From Pseudoips prasinana (lineage: Eukaryota; Arthropoda; Insecta; Lepidoptera; Nolidae), in contig OX621247.1 of the NCBI GenBank assembly GCA_951640165.1, forward strand, positions 24,960,001 through 25,024,000: a stretch of 64,000 nt of DNA, in the 5' to 3' direction. Positions 1 through 10,144 of this stretch are shown here, in pieces. Position 1 is the stretch's first letter; each line of letters begins with the position of its first letter. The position numbers and the translations under genes were made by a program. The notes below the pieces were generated by a model that ran no database searches, had not been told where the DNA came from, and worked only from the letters and a program-made list of their open reading frames with translations.

Positions 1-175
1 GTAACAATCTGTTTACAAAATAAATCAAAACATACGTTATAACTCACATGTTATTACATATATTATGGATATAAATAAAAATTAATCAGTGAAATGTTTG
101 TACGCTCATAACTTCCAAAGGACTGCACCAAACTGGATAAATCTTTCTTGTGTGTGTTCGTTATAGCCAGGAGAA

Positions 176-318
176 GGTACAGACGCCAGCACATCAAGCT
201 AACCCAATCCGTCAAATTTCCCCAATTGAAAGTGAGCCTTATACTTTTGTGATAAAGTTGAAAATCTATACAAGAAATTTGACAGATTGGGGTAGCTGGA
301 TGTGCTGGCGTCTGTACC
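176..318. mobile_element. MITE, family A copy 1 (about 140 bp, 38-bp TIRs)
   Basis: The two ends are near-perfect inverted repeats of about 38 bp that begin ggtacagacgccagcacatc. The interior is AT-rich and has no coding capacity. Two more copies lie near 45.76 and 57.59 kb, so this is a dispersed family. It is a miniature inverted-repeat element that would need a transposase from elsewhere. The superfamily is not identified, and no clear target-site duplication is visible. Confidence 0.8.
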
Positions 319-840
319 TATGTATGAAACAAAAATTAAATTTAGTTTTCTCTGCGGAAGAAAAAACGAAAAATGTTAGACATTACAATGCATTCCAATA
401 TTTATTAAAATATTAGACTTTAAACAGTATTGACGGAAAAAAATATATAAAAATAAAGTTAAGTTGACAAAAAGGTACCTATTACATCTCATTTCTTTAA
501 CTAGTAACTAGGTTAGTCATTATATCACATGCTATAAACAAGCGTAAACATCATGTTGCCTGAACTGCCAAAAACTGGCAAGTCTGCCATTTAAAATCAT
601 TATTGTTGCTTAGTTCAAAGTTCAGTGAAGAGCTTTTATTTAGTCATGGCCCTGTTTGAAAGGTTTAAATAATTCAGCTAAGCTGTGACTCCAGGTCATA
701 ACAGCAAACTACCTAGATAGTTCTCGGCGGTAAATAATTTAGTGTCGCTCGCCTAAACTACAGGGAAGGTTACGTAGGTACTCTTCGGATGCATTGCATG
801 ACATATATTGTAGAAATATTGGTTAGTTTGAATTTTTTTT
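319..840. other. No recognisable feature
   Basis: AT-rich sequence. I see no convincing ORF, repeat structure or RNA gene in it. Confidence 0.5.
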
Positions 841-951
841 TCCTTATTGTATCTGCAATCAGCATTCGCTATAAGCAGGTGTGTTGTACGCTGTGGCAGT
901 TAAGAGTGTGTCCTCCAGTGAGGCATCTCCTCCTTATTAGGCCATATTTAT

Positions 952-1303
952 TTATATGGCTAGTATATCTTTCCGTTTAAGCCGTTTACGGTAGCTTTGA
1001 GTTGTTAAATTGGCAGCCAGTTCATTGGGATGTCTTTCCAGCTTCCCTTTGTAGGTCTCTGTAGTTTTTTGAACTTCTTCGTTTTCAGTGGTCATCTCGA
1101 GATGGTGGTGTATTTCTGTATTCGTGATAAACCATGGTGCATTGCATAGGTTTCGGAGTATCATATTTTGCTTTCGCTGTATCATGGCAATATTGGACTT
1201 GCAAGCGCTACCCCATAGCTGTATACCATACATCCAGACAGGTTTCAGAATGCTCTTATATATGAGAAGTTTATTGTCTACAGCTAGGTTAGAGTTGGAA
1301 TAA
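952..1303 (-). pseudogene. Jockey-clade LINE ORF2, C-terminal fragment
   Basis: Read on the minus strand, the translation contains 'NKLLIYKSILKPVWMYG', 'YGIQLWGSA' and 'NAPWFITN', followed by a basic ending (KRLKRK) and a stop at 952-954. This series is typical of the region after the reverse transcriptase domain in Jockey-clade non-LTR retrotransposons. Only the last 115 or so residues remain, and the RT catalytic core and endonuclease are absent. The sequence below 952 is probably its 3' UTR. The upstream end runs into a tandem duplication of part of the same coding region. This is a dead 5'-truncated copy. The clade assignment is from motif memory. Confidence 0.75.
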
Positions 1304-1432
1304 ATATATTAATATTGGACTTGCAAGCGCTACCCCATAGCTGTATACCATACATCCAGACAGGTTTCAGAATGCTCTTATATATGAGTAGTTTATTGTC
1401 TACAGCTAGGTTAGAGTTGGAATAAATATATT
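1189..1432. repeat. Tandem duplication of a 122-bp unit
   Basis: The segment 1189-1310 is repeated at 1311-1432 with a single visible difference (gagaagt versus gagtagt). The unit covers part of the Jockey-like coding fragment, so the duplication happened after insertion of that LINE and recently enough to leave the copies almost identical. Confidence 0.85.
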
Positions 1433-1514
1433 AATATTCAGTATTAAGTACTCTGTATCGCGTATGATTCACCGACACAAAGTACGGATCCAGATTAACC
1501 ATATATGAGCACAA

Positions 1515-1600
1515 AATTAGTGGTCCTGTGCGGGTATCGAACCCAAAACACGAGGGCGCTGAGATAGTAGCGAGGCGACCGCCACTACGCCTTAAATAAA
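1515..1600 (-). repeat. tRNA-derived SINE head, fragment
   Basis: On the minus strand a B-box-like gggttcgatacccg follows an A-box-like stretch (gtagtggcggtcg) at roughly tRNA spacing. No functional tRNA fold is evident, and a SINE fragment is the likely explanation. A second, weaker tRNA-like patch with gcggatttgaacc lies near 1705-1760. Confidence 0.5.
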
Positions 1601-3300
1601 AATGCCGTATTACGAGTTATTAGATTAGATTTAAGCACATCAAAATATTGTTATTTTAAAATTATAAAGGTATTTCAAATGGAATAAAAAAATTTGATAT
1701 TTCGTCCACCGAGCGGATTTGAACCTGCATTTTTGCCTTTACCCACCATAAAGGTTTAATACCTGTCATTAGCCTAAATGATTGCAATACAACCCAACTT
1801 TTGAGTAGTAAAAAAATAAACGAGTAAAATTTTACCAATCGTTTTTACGTAGTAATAGCATTTCTATAGCGGTAATTAATACTTGCACTTATAACCAAAA
1901 AACCTACCAGTAATTTCCTATTTTACAAAAGCACAAAATTCATATCTTTCTAATATAGTAGGTACTTAGGCCACTGAACCCGATTGTAAGCGTGCTCTGA
2001 AATACTATCAAACTTGTATTTTATGAGATGAAACATTCTTAAAAATTAACTCCGCACTAGGTATACAAAGGAGACGGGGATTTCTGGGCCTGACTGTAAT
2101 AAGTTGAGATATGGTTTAAAAAAAGCGTTATATTTTTCTAATTCAAACTGTAAAAAATTTACCCAATTTACAATCTGGAAAACGAGGAATCTCAAAATCA
2201 GTTTAAGTCACGAATTAAATTGGTTGTTGATTACTACAATCGAGTAACGTCAATGAGTTCAAACAATGTAATATAAATTCTCTTGCACCAGACACCAGGT
2301 AACCGATTTAATCATAATAATTATTAAATACATTAACTCAATGTCAACAATAAAAAATAAAATATCAACAAAATAAATAGAAATCATAATATCGGTTATC
2401 GTTCAAATCGATTTATTAGTTATTGGCAACTATATTTTTAATCTATGCTGACAGTGAATGGTGACAGATTTTGAATCCTAATCTATGATCGGTTACTCGT
2501 TTCTCGTATCGTTTTGCGTGTGTGATTTGAGTATTTTTTATTGTTTTGTTTATATATCCCTCGTCAACTGCATTCTCTTTACGGACTTCTGATATTGCTT
2601 AACGTGTACGACTTTTGCTAACATACTGGACACGGATAACTATTAAATTGCAATCGGCCTTGAAAAACAGCTGTTTAATATAGGTTGGTACATAACCTCT
2701 CTATTAAGACTAAATCTTTTATAACTCTGCTCATAGATTGAAGAAATCCATGGATTTTTTAGTGATTGGCTGATAATTTATAGACCCATTAATTGACACT
2801 ACTTTTATCTTTTTACTTCCGAGCCCAATATTGTAAGAAAACGTATCCGTCTCCTTTGTGTATCGCAAGGGACTTACCAAACAGACACTAACTTACTAAA
2901 CATAATTCGACCTAGAACAACTACATATGCATCCCATAAATAAATATCCTATACGGAGGTCGGACCACAAACACGTGGTTGGAAAGCAGTTAAAGAAAGA
3001 CGTGCAGTCAGTTCAATAAACTGCCCGTCTTTTTTATAAATTTACAAGAATTTGCCGCATTAAGCCGTTGTTAATTACCCTAAAACATCTTAACAATATT
3101 ACACAAAATTGTTTCTACTCCCATAACAACAACTATAAAGGAAAATTAACTTTGTTGGTAAGCAAAATAGCGCCCTCTCGAGGTCTTAACGACCCTTTGA
3201 AAATTATTCTCTTACACTAACGTGCTGATGAGCAAAGTGCTTAAATGGTTACACAGACTAACTAGGGAATTCTTAGCAGGCAATTTTCTTTTTGAGGAAC
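1601..3300. other. AT-rich intergenic DNA, nothing identified
   Basis: Apart from the weak tRNA-like patch near 1.7 kb, I see no coding signal, long inverted repeat or transposon end in this stretch. Confidence 0.45.
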
Positions 3301-3302
3301 AC

Positions 3303-3370
3303 ACGTAGACTTACGCCTTTTTCCGGGTGGGCATAGACTACGGATTTCCATTTGTCACGAACTTTGCACA
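3303..3370 (+). repeat. Dispersed repeat B, short copy
   Basis: The segment around 'gacttacgcctttttccggg' and 'gactacggatttccatttg' matches the longer copy at 39836-40010 (gactcacgcctgtttccc ... acaacggatttgcattt) in the same orientation. It is non-coding and of unknown class. Confidence 0.6.
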
Positions 3371-3904
3371 TACATAATAAATAATTTAATACTTTCTAAC
3401 GGTTTTCTGTCTGATGGAGGAATTATACCATTTCAATAAACCAGCAGACCGCAAAAAAAAACTTATTTTTAATTGCCCCCGAAACAGAACGGGTAATTCA
3501 TTAACATCAACGATAGTCCAAAAAAAAAAGGAAAAAATCTAAATGAAAACAATAACCACAAAATTGCTGCCAAAATCTCATTGAGATAAATAGTCTGGTG
3601 CTGAAGAATGCAAAAATTTACGAGACATGAATACTTTAAATACACAACCATAGACACCTGACACAGACATCGCTATTTCACAAGACAAAACAAACTGGCC
3701 CATCCAAGAAGGAAAATAGTTTCCCTTATAGAATCACTTCGTCGTTAAAAGTCTGTCTGTCTATACGTCAAGATCATAAAAGAAATACCTATCCCTCCTA
3801 ATACAGCTATTATTTGCTGAAGTAAAGTAGACATAGTTTCATAATAGAGCTGCTTATAAAGGAAAACAACGAAGTGCCTATCTTGAGCTGAGTTTCTGAG
3901 GATG

Positions 3905-3926
3905 GCCAGTGCTTCGCAGCACTGGC
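3905..3926. repeat. Short perfect palindrome
   Basis: Arms gccagtgc and gcactggc flank a 6-nt loop. It could form a small hairpin. No function can be assigned. Confidence 0.5.
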
Positions 3927-4156
3927 CTTCCTGCCACCCTGCAGCTTATGGTTACTTATAGATTTTTAAGTTTCAGTGATAATGTTTTTATAATTTTAAT
4001 CCGGTTATACTTATAATAATCATCATCATCCTACTACTACATCATCGACTACTGAACATAGGTCTCCCTTATTCCACAACATTGCCATTTAGAGAAATTG
4101 CTGTATTCACCGCACTACGGGTGTGATTTGACGACCGCAGCTAGGTAAGGTGGCCC

Positions 4157-4201
4157 TATGGGTTACACCAGTTTATTGGGCATAAACTGGTGTAACCCAT
4201 A
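4157..4201. repeat. Perfect inverted repeat, 19-bp arms
   Basis: The arms (tatgggttacaccagttta and its exact complement) are separated by 7 nt. It is one of several such hairpins in the window that lie outside any recognisable element. Confidence 0.8.
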
Positions 4202-4572
4202 CTCTCGTTTTACATCACCCATCGGATATATAGGGTGGTCCTGTTATTCTTAGTGGGGATATATCGCACCTTTAGAATTGTAGTGACCTAATTAGAAAAT
4301 ATGATTTTTTGGGAATCGTTACATAAAGATTTGAACGGTTACATTTTTTGTAATTAATGGTGATGTAGCTTTCTACGCCAAAATCGGCCTGTGTTTTAAT
4401 TTAAATCGATAAACATTGTAATTTTAGGTCATTTTTTGATATAAAGTAAAAATCATGATTTTTTTATTAGGTGCGATATATATATACGTGTTGCATCCAT
4501 CCAACCATAAGTAAGTAAAAATTGCTCATCCTCCCTCCTTTTTGTCATTTCTATTGGGCTGGGCTACACTGC

Positions 4573-4609
4573 ATACAACTGATTAGACTGAGTGTCTAAT
4601 CAGTTGTAT
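4573..4609. repeat. Perfect inverted repeat, 16-bp arms
   Basis: Arms atacaactgattagac and gtctaatcagttgtat are separated by 5 nt. Confidence 0.8.
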
Positions 4610-5014
4610 TATTAGAGCGATCGCCATCTGACCCCAAAACCCATAGAGAACTACTCACTAAGAGGGTTTACGATTCTATTAGTTTCTAACTACCTGTAAA
4701 TAATTTTATACATATTCTTATACCGGGAGCGGTGGCTTAACATGTTCTCTGAGGCGTAAAAGTTAGGCCCTCAAACCACCTGAGCGAGAAATATATATTT
4801 AAACAAAGATTTTTTACAAAGACTGTACGGTGTGGTAATCGTATCCACGACCACCCCGGCGCTGAGGCGCAACTGGGCAGCTAACATGACAGATTTAAGA
4901 CGCTGACAACACCCCATTTTGTCGTATAACACTAGTGTTGCCCGTGTCAGCTACCAAGTACGGGTCTAAATACAGTGAACAGAAAACTATCAAAACACAA
5001 AAAGCTGTATAACA

Positions 5015-5327
5015 TCTATACATATAATAAAATCGTAGGAAAGTCAGAACTGTACATTGAATATTTTTTTAAAAGGATATTTGGGGCGTGATCTACAATC
5101 GATTTGGAAGCCAAAAATATAGTTTTTAGAATTTTTGTCTGTTTGTCTGTATGTATGTCCGGGCTAAACTCAAAAAGTACTGCATGGATTTACTTCAAAT
5201 TTTGTATGAACATTACTAAGAGGTCGGGTCAACATATAGGCTACATATTATCACGCTATCACCTACGGAGGAGAATCTGTGATAATTTATAAAGTTCAAC
5301 GCGGGTGAAACCGCGGGGCACAGCTAG
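5015..5327 (+). mobile_element. Non-autonomous Helitron, copy 1
   Basis: It begins TCTATACATATAATAAAATC and ends with a GC hairpin (cgcgggtgaaaccgcg) followed by a short spacer and CTAG. It sits between a host A and a host T, the Helitron target rule. No Rep/helicase is present, so mobilisation would need an autonomous relative. Related copies lie at 6033-6345, 45042-45354 and 53561-53829. The short ORF inside is incidental. Confidence 0.85.
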
Positions 5328-5604
5328 TATAATATATAGTTGCCAAAATATATCCTGTTAAACATTCAATGTTGTCAGTAACACGTTCAGGAAATCTCCT
5401 ATTCATTTATGTTATGATTGAAATTTAGAGAAACTAATACACATGTAGTGAGCAGGTGGACCCTTGTCACGCAGTCTGATACCACGTTAAAACAATGTCA
5501 TGGAATTGTCTCTAAATTGTTACATGGTTCTCCATCATTTTGTTTTTTGATCGTAGTTTTGTAAAGACACTTATAATACTCGAGACTTTGATGACTAAAT
5601 AAAA

Positions 5605-5740
5605 TAAAATAAAAAAGGTTTTTATTCACGTAGACTTTAAAAAAGCGCTTCTAAATAGTCAGTAATGTTTGTAGCAATATAGTTGTATACATTATTATTT
5701 CTCGTAACATAGATATTTAGGTCTAATACTATGATATACA
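5605..5740 (+). repeat. Dispersed repeat C, copy 1
   Basis: This segment, containing tttattcacgtagacttta and then gcgcttctaaatagtcag, recurs in reverse complement at about 31640-31765. It is non-coding. It may be the 3' tail of a retroelement, but that is not shown. Confidence 0.6.
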
Positions 5741-5747
5741 TATACTC

Positions 5748-6026
5748 CCTCTTTGGCCTAGTGGTAGCGTGTTCAACCACAAGCCACAGATAGGTAATGA
5801 GGTCATTCAGGCGGGCCAAAAAGTGATACTAGTATTTTTCTAAACATTCAATTTCTCTGGAAGTTGGCGTCAAACCCTCAGAGGGGACGTTAAGCCAGTC
5901 CTGTACATGACCTTTATCTGTTCGTATGGGCCAGCTGTTCTTGTGAGTTAGGGAACAGATTGTGCACCTATGTTGTGCACTAGGTATAATATGTCCCACG
6001 TGTAAACTGAACCAGCTGAACATTAT
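5748..6026 (+). mobile_element. tRNA-derived SINE, copy 1
   Basis: A tRNA-like head with A-box-like tggcctagtggtagc is followed by a body containing 'gaggggacgttaagcc' and 'gggaacagattgtgcacc'. The same body recurs on the minus strand at 6722-7085 and 36845-37025. SINEs depend on LINE machinery. The B-box is degraded here, so this copy is old. Confidence 0.65.
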
Positions 6027-6032
6027 TTACTA

Positions 6033-6345
6033 CTAGCTGTGCCCCGCGGTTTTACCCGCGTTACAATTTATAAATTATCACAGCTCCTCCCCCGTAGGTG
6101 ATATCGTGATAATATGTAGCCTATATGTTGACTCGACCTCTTAGTAATATTCGTGCAAAATTTTAAGAGAATCCATGAAGTACTTTTTGAGTTTAGCCCG
6201 GACATACATACAGACACACAGACAAAAATTCTAAAAACTATATTTTTGGCTTCGATATCGATTGTAGATCACGCCCCAAGTATCATTTTTGAAAAATACT
6301 CGATGTACAGTTTTGACTTTCCTACGATTTTGTTATATTTATAGA
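6033..6345 (-). mobile_element. Non-autonomous Helitron, copy 2
   Basis: This is the same family as the copy at 5015, in opposite orientation and only about 700 bp away. On the minus strand it starts TCTATAAATATAACAAAATC and ends with the GC hairpin and CTAG. The A/T insertion rule is met at both ends. Confidence 0.85.
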
Positions 6346-6577
6346 TTATAATATATATTTTATCGCGGCGATGTAATGAACGCAAAGTAAAGAAGTCAAG
6401 ATTGATGTACAAAAAAGATGAAAACGGTAACAGGTAAGTAATCTTATTTCATCGACGAGCCATGTTTGAAATAAAAATTGAAGAGTTTGTTAGCCAGTCA
6501 ACATCTTCAAGTTCGAAAATACATATAACCAGCCATCATATAATAAAAATATTTTTTTACTAACACTAGTTTATAAG

Positions 6578-6715
6578 TTGTCAAAATTCAAAATTCAAAA
6601 GTCATTTATTCCGTTAAAATATTACATTTGTGTGGAATCGTCAATTTTTTTCCCTACCGTGCAGTGCATGACGTGGCAGCTATGTCATTGTAACTAACAC
6701 ATGGAATTTATTCTG
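6578..6715 (-). mobile_element. LINE 3' tail, CR1/L2-like (dead fragment)
   Basis: In reverse complement this matches the 3' UTR of the element ending near 35.6 kb: gctgccacgtcatgcactgc, then cgattccacacaaatgtaa, then a repetitive attcaaaattcaaaa end. No coding sequence is left. Confidence 0.7.
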
Positions 6716-6721
6716 AATGAA

Positions 6722-7085
6722 ATTATTATTATTATTATTGTGTCAGTCACTTTTACCGTCGTAACTGTACACACGGCTAACACAATCAGTAATTATACAA
6801 CAAACGTAAACACAGGAGCACTTTCTATTCCATCACTCTCATGATCCGATGGGACGCCTAGCCACACGACCGGAAAGAGGTCAGGTATAGGACCGACGGC
6901 TTTACGTGCTCTCCGAGGCATGGGGATATATTACCGCCAACTCCCAGACTTCGGGCTGATCCTGAGAATATTTTCTTTTTACAGAAAAGTCCCAAAATCA
7001 CTTATGGCCCGACCCGGGATTTGAACCCAGGACCTCGTTTTCTGCGGGTACACACTACCGCTAGACCAATATCGGGTGTTCATTT
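6722..7085 (-). mobile_element. tRNA-derived SINE, copy 2 (near full length)
   Basis: On the minus strand a tRNA-Glu-like head has A-box tggtctagcggtagtg and B-box gggttcaaatccc near 7010-7075. The body has 'ctcggagagcacg' and 'aagccgtcggtcc', and it ends in an (AAT)n tail. The acceptor-like ends nearly pair, but the anticodon stem does not, so this is a SINE head and not a tRNA gene. Confidence 0.8.
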
Positions 7086-7323
7086 CGCTAATTGTCGGTT
7101 TGCACCGGTCTTCCGCCCGCAAATAATATGCACATGCAAGAAGGTCAATATAAAAATGCAAATTATATGCGCCGATACGATACCCTAAACGTGTTTCAGT
7201 CCTTCCACGGACCATTCTCGTGCCTTTTCTGGTGTCGCAAAAGTCAATATCAAATCAAACTTGATATTAGCAAAAAACCCCGAATCAAAAGATTCTGGAT
7301 AGTTTTGGAAAAAAACTGATAAA

Positions 7324-7735
7324 ATGAAACGGGGCGTTCCAGTGAGTGTAGCAGGATTGTGTAACCCTGTCGATATAGCAAATATGTTTATGAATACTTT
7401 TAAAGTTGATTCACCGTTAAGACAAATTGTACCAGCTTCACCGCTGGTATCTGATAGTCAGGACCCATTGGACCTAAGTGTAAAATTCTCAGCCAGGGAC
7501 ATTGCCGAGGTGATCAAAAATTCGTGGGAAATCACCAGGGCATGATGACCTTAGTGTTGAGCACCTGCGGTATGCTGGAGTACACTTGCCGAGGGTACTG
7601 GCGATGTTTTTTACATTGTGTATGAGTCACTCGTACCTACCGGGTGATCTTATGAAAACAATTGTAGTACCGGTCATAAAAAATAGAACTGGCGACGCTG
7701 CGGACCCCTCTAACAAATTTAGTCTTCGTGCGTAA
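7324..7735 (+). pseudogene. Jockey-clade LINE RT fragment, frameshifted
   Basis: The first part reads through residues such as 'DPLDLSVKFSARDIAEVIKN'. A frameshift near 7527 leads into 'GKSPGHDDLSVEHLRYAGV' and 'GDLMKTIVVPVIKNRTGD'. This corresponds to the start of the RT domain in Jockey-type LINEs, including the SPG-D-L segment before RT motif 1. The catalytic motifs further downstream are missing. The copy is truncated at both ends and not functional. Confidence 0.75.
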
Positions 7736-7940
7736 TACTGAGAAAAAATAAGCGGTGCGCATAATTGGTGGACGTTTTATAAGCAATTTTAGTAATTAGA
7801 CAGTTCTGTGTGTGCTCTCTTCCTTTCATACGAGCTATACCAGAGATGTAATGCCATTTTAATTAGTTTAGTGGTTTAAAAAGAAAATCGCCGCCAGTAT
7901 CCCATTATTTATTTATTTAGTACATTTACCTGAAAGCTTT

Positions 7941-7980
7941 GAGTCACCTTTACGCATCCGCGAATGCGTGAAGGTGATTC
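7941..7980. repeat. Imperfect inverted repeat, 17-bp arms
   Basis: Arms gagtcacctttacgcat and atgcgtgaaggtgattc match at 15 of 17 positions around a 6-nt loop. No element context is seen. Confidence 0.6.
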
Positions 7981-8465
7981 GTGGCAGAAATCCGAAACAT
8001 TTATTAATATTTGATACCAACGTGAGTCACAAATTGATAGATAGCATTAGGTTTAGGGATTAGGTTATTGGCTCGCACCGTCTATCTCGTTACTGGGAAA
8101 CATAAAAAGAAAATGCTTCTACGCTAACCGAATAAAATAGATGTAAGGCATTTTTCCTATAAAAATATATGTTTTTGAAAGATAAGGTATTTTATTTTCT
8201 TTTCCTTGTTGTGTTTAGGTGAGAAGTCCTTTTCTTTTGTGTAAGATATTTTTCGGGTCGAAATATGTTCGTAACATTGGGCGGGCTAAAATATTATCTT
8301 CTAATGAAAAGAGTAAAATAAAGCTTTTTCTTTCGTAAAGTAAATACTTAGCTACTTTAGCAAAGGCAGCTGCTCCTTTCTTAAATAGCCAACGTATTTT
8401 TATAGAACTATAGGAATGAATACCAGTAAATATTATCTTAGTAGCTTTCTTTTATTTTGTAACCA

Positions 8466-8510
8466 AACTAGCTGTCCCGGCGAACTTCGTAGCGCCATTT
8501 TCTTTATTTG
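8466..8510 (-). mobile_element. Helitron 3' end, second subfamily
   Basis: In reverse complement, ggcgctacgaagttcgccgg is followed by gacagCTAG and a host T. This is a hairpin plus CTAG terminus of a different Helitron subfamily from the copies at 5 and 6 kb. Its 5' end could not be located. Confidence 0.55.
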
Positions 8511-8589
8511 CTGTCAATACTGTCTAAAGTGTCATATTTTAATGCATTGTCATGCCGTTTGACAGTTCAATTTAATTCAGATTGGCAAT

Positions 8590-8890
8590 TCTGTGGGCTA
8601 TGTCGAATAATCCGCAGGCGAACCAAAGTAGCCGACATAGCCCAAAGAATTTCCAAACTGAAGTGGCAGTGGGCAGGGCACATAGCTCGTAGAACCGACG
8701 GCCTATGGGGCAGTAAGATTCTAGAGTCGCGATCATGAACCGGAAGACGCAGCGTGGGCAGGCCCCCTACAAGGCGGACCGACGATCGTACAAGCAACTG
8801 GATGCGGGCAGCGCAGGACCGGCTATTGTGGAGATCCTTGTAGGAGGCCTTTGTCCAGCAGTTGACGTCTTTAGGCTGATACGATGATGA
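8590..8890 (+). pseudogene. RTE-clade LINE ORF C-terminus and 3' end
   Basis: The translation contains 'RRRTKVADIAQRISKLKWQW' followed by 'AGHIARRTDGLWG', the conserved C-terminal end of RTE-type ORFs. Further downstream are the usual 'Q(D)R..W..L(V/G)EAFVQQ' region in shifted frames and a very short 3' end of gctgat plus ATG/GAT triplets near 8875. The frame is broken several times and only the last 100 or so codons are present. Related ends occur at 33.8, 41.7, 43.4, 51.5 and 52.3 kb. Confidence 0.75.
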
Positions 8891-9406
8891 TGAATCCAGT
8901 TTTTCCTTCCGGAGAAAAAACAAATAGTACTGAAGAAACAAAGAACACCAAAAAAACACGTCTCACAGTGTGTCTTAAAGTGATTATACAGACTGCAGAA
9001 CCTTAAAAAGAATCCATTACATCACCAACTTAAGCTTCATCTATAACTGAACCAAATTTACCCAACATCAATATTCTGTAATATCGTATACGCTCGCAAC
9101 ATGGCGAATTCCACCCAAAATGATGTCACCGAGTGCCATGAATAATTCAGAATATCGTCTTACGTCTCTTGGCGGTAAATGTTTTAATGTTACTTGCCCA
9201 AATGGATTCGAAGGGATCATTAAATGTGGGTTTGCATTGTCGTTGCCAGATTTTTGCTCGGTTTCTTATTTTGGCATGAGATGCAATTCTTACCTTTGTC
9301 CTTTAGGCATTTAGTGAGTTACTGTTAAGTAGTTTTATGGATGGGCTGCATTTTTTGAGATTTTTTGACCTCTATATAGCCTCTAGCAACCTTGCTTTGG
9401 GATTCA
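8891..9406. other. Non-coding, nothing identified
   Basis: A 64-codon ORF at 9120-9314 has no recognisable motif and no supporting context, so I do not call it a gene. Confidence 0.4.
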
Positions 9407-9605
9407 CAATAGATTTGTTAGACGTCAAAGTAAAGGTGAAAGAATGATTTCACACTGCCCACTCGGGTACACCGAGAGGGCAGTGTGAAATCTATACTGC
9501 AGGCATCGCTCAGGTGGCGTCTTCTTAAAATCTTGCAAAATTAATAGGTTCAAACCAATTTCTTTCATTCTTCCACCTTTACTTTGACGTCTAACAAATC
9601 TATTG
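9407..9605. mobile_element. MITE with nested palindrome (199 bp)
   Basis: Outer inverted repeats of about 38 bp (caatagatttgttagacgtc ... on each side) enclose a second, internal inverted repeat at 9446-9492. The inner arms are 21 nt with one mismatch. The structure could fold as a hairpin within a hairpin. There is no coding sequence. Confidence 0.8.
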
Positions 9606-10144
9606 GGTTCGATGTTCCAGATAAAATAATTAAATTTATATTATAAGCACATGCGTTTTAAAATACAATTAGGAATTCTCATAATGACTTTAACCTCCTG
9701 CCTACCAGAGATACTTTTTGTTTGGTATCTTGCTGAAACTTTAGTATTGTATTCCTAGCCGGTTAAAATGTATCCAAAAAATAGTGAAAAAAAATCTCAC
9801 CTCTCGGAAAATGGTTTTTCTTTATGTCCTTTATAAAGGACAAAGTGACGATATTACTATGTCATTTATGTAGGACATAAAAATGTTTTGGATTATAGAT
9901 TGCTCTAAGCATAGGATTATAATCAAAATATAAAGAAACCGTCTTTTATATTAAGTTTCTTTTATTAGAAGTGATAAAAAATAAAACATAACACAACTTT
10001 TTCTCTAATTAAACTATCAAATTAAACGTTATTCTCCAAAAACAACCATATATGAACTAATAATCAACATTATAAACTAATCAGTCGTAAATTAGGAACA
10101 TAAACAGATATCAAAATAGGAGGAATTAAACTTATACACTATGA

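Noticed and set aside
7005..7080. tRNA gene (tRNA-Glu-like, minus strand)
   Set aside because: The A- and B-boxes are good, but the anticodon stem does not pair and the sequence continues into a SINE body with an (AAT)n tail.
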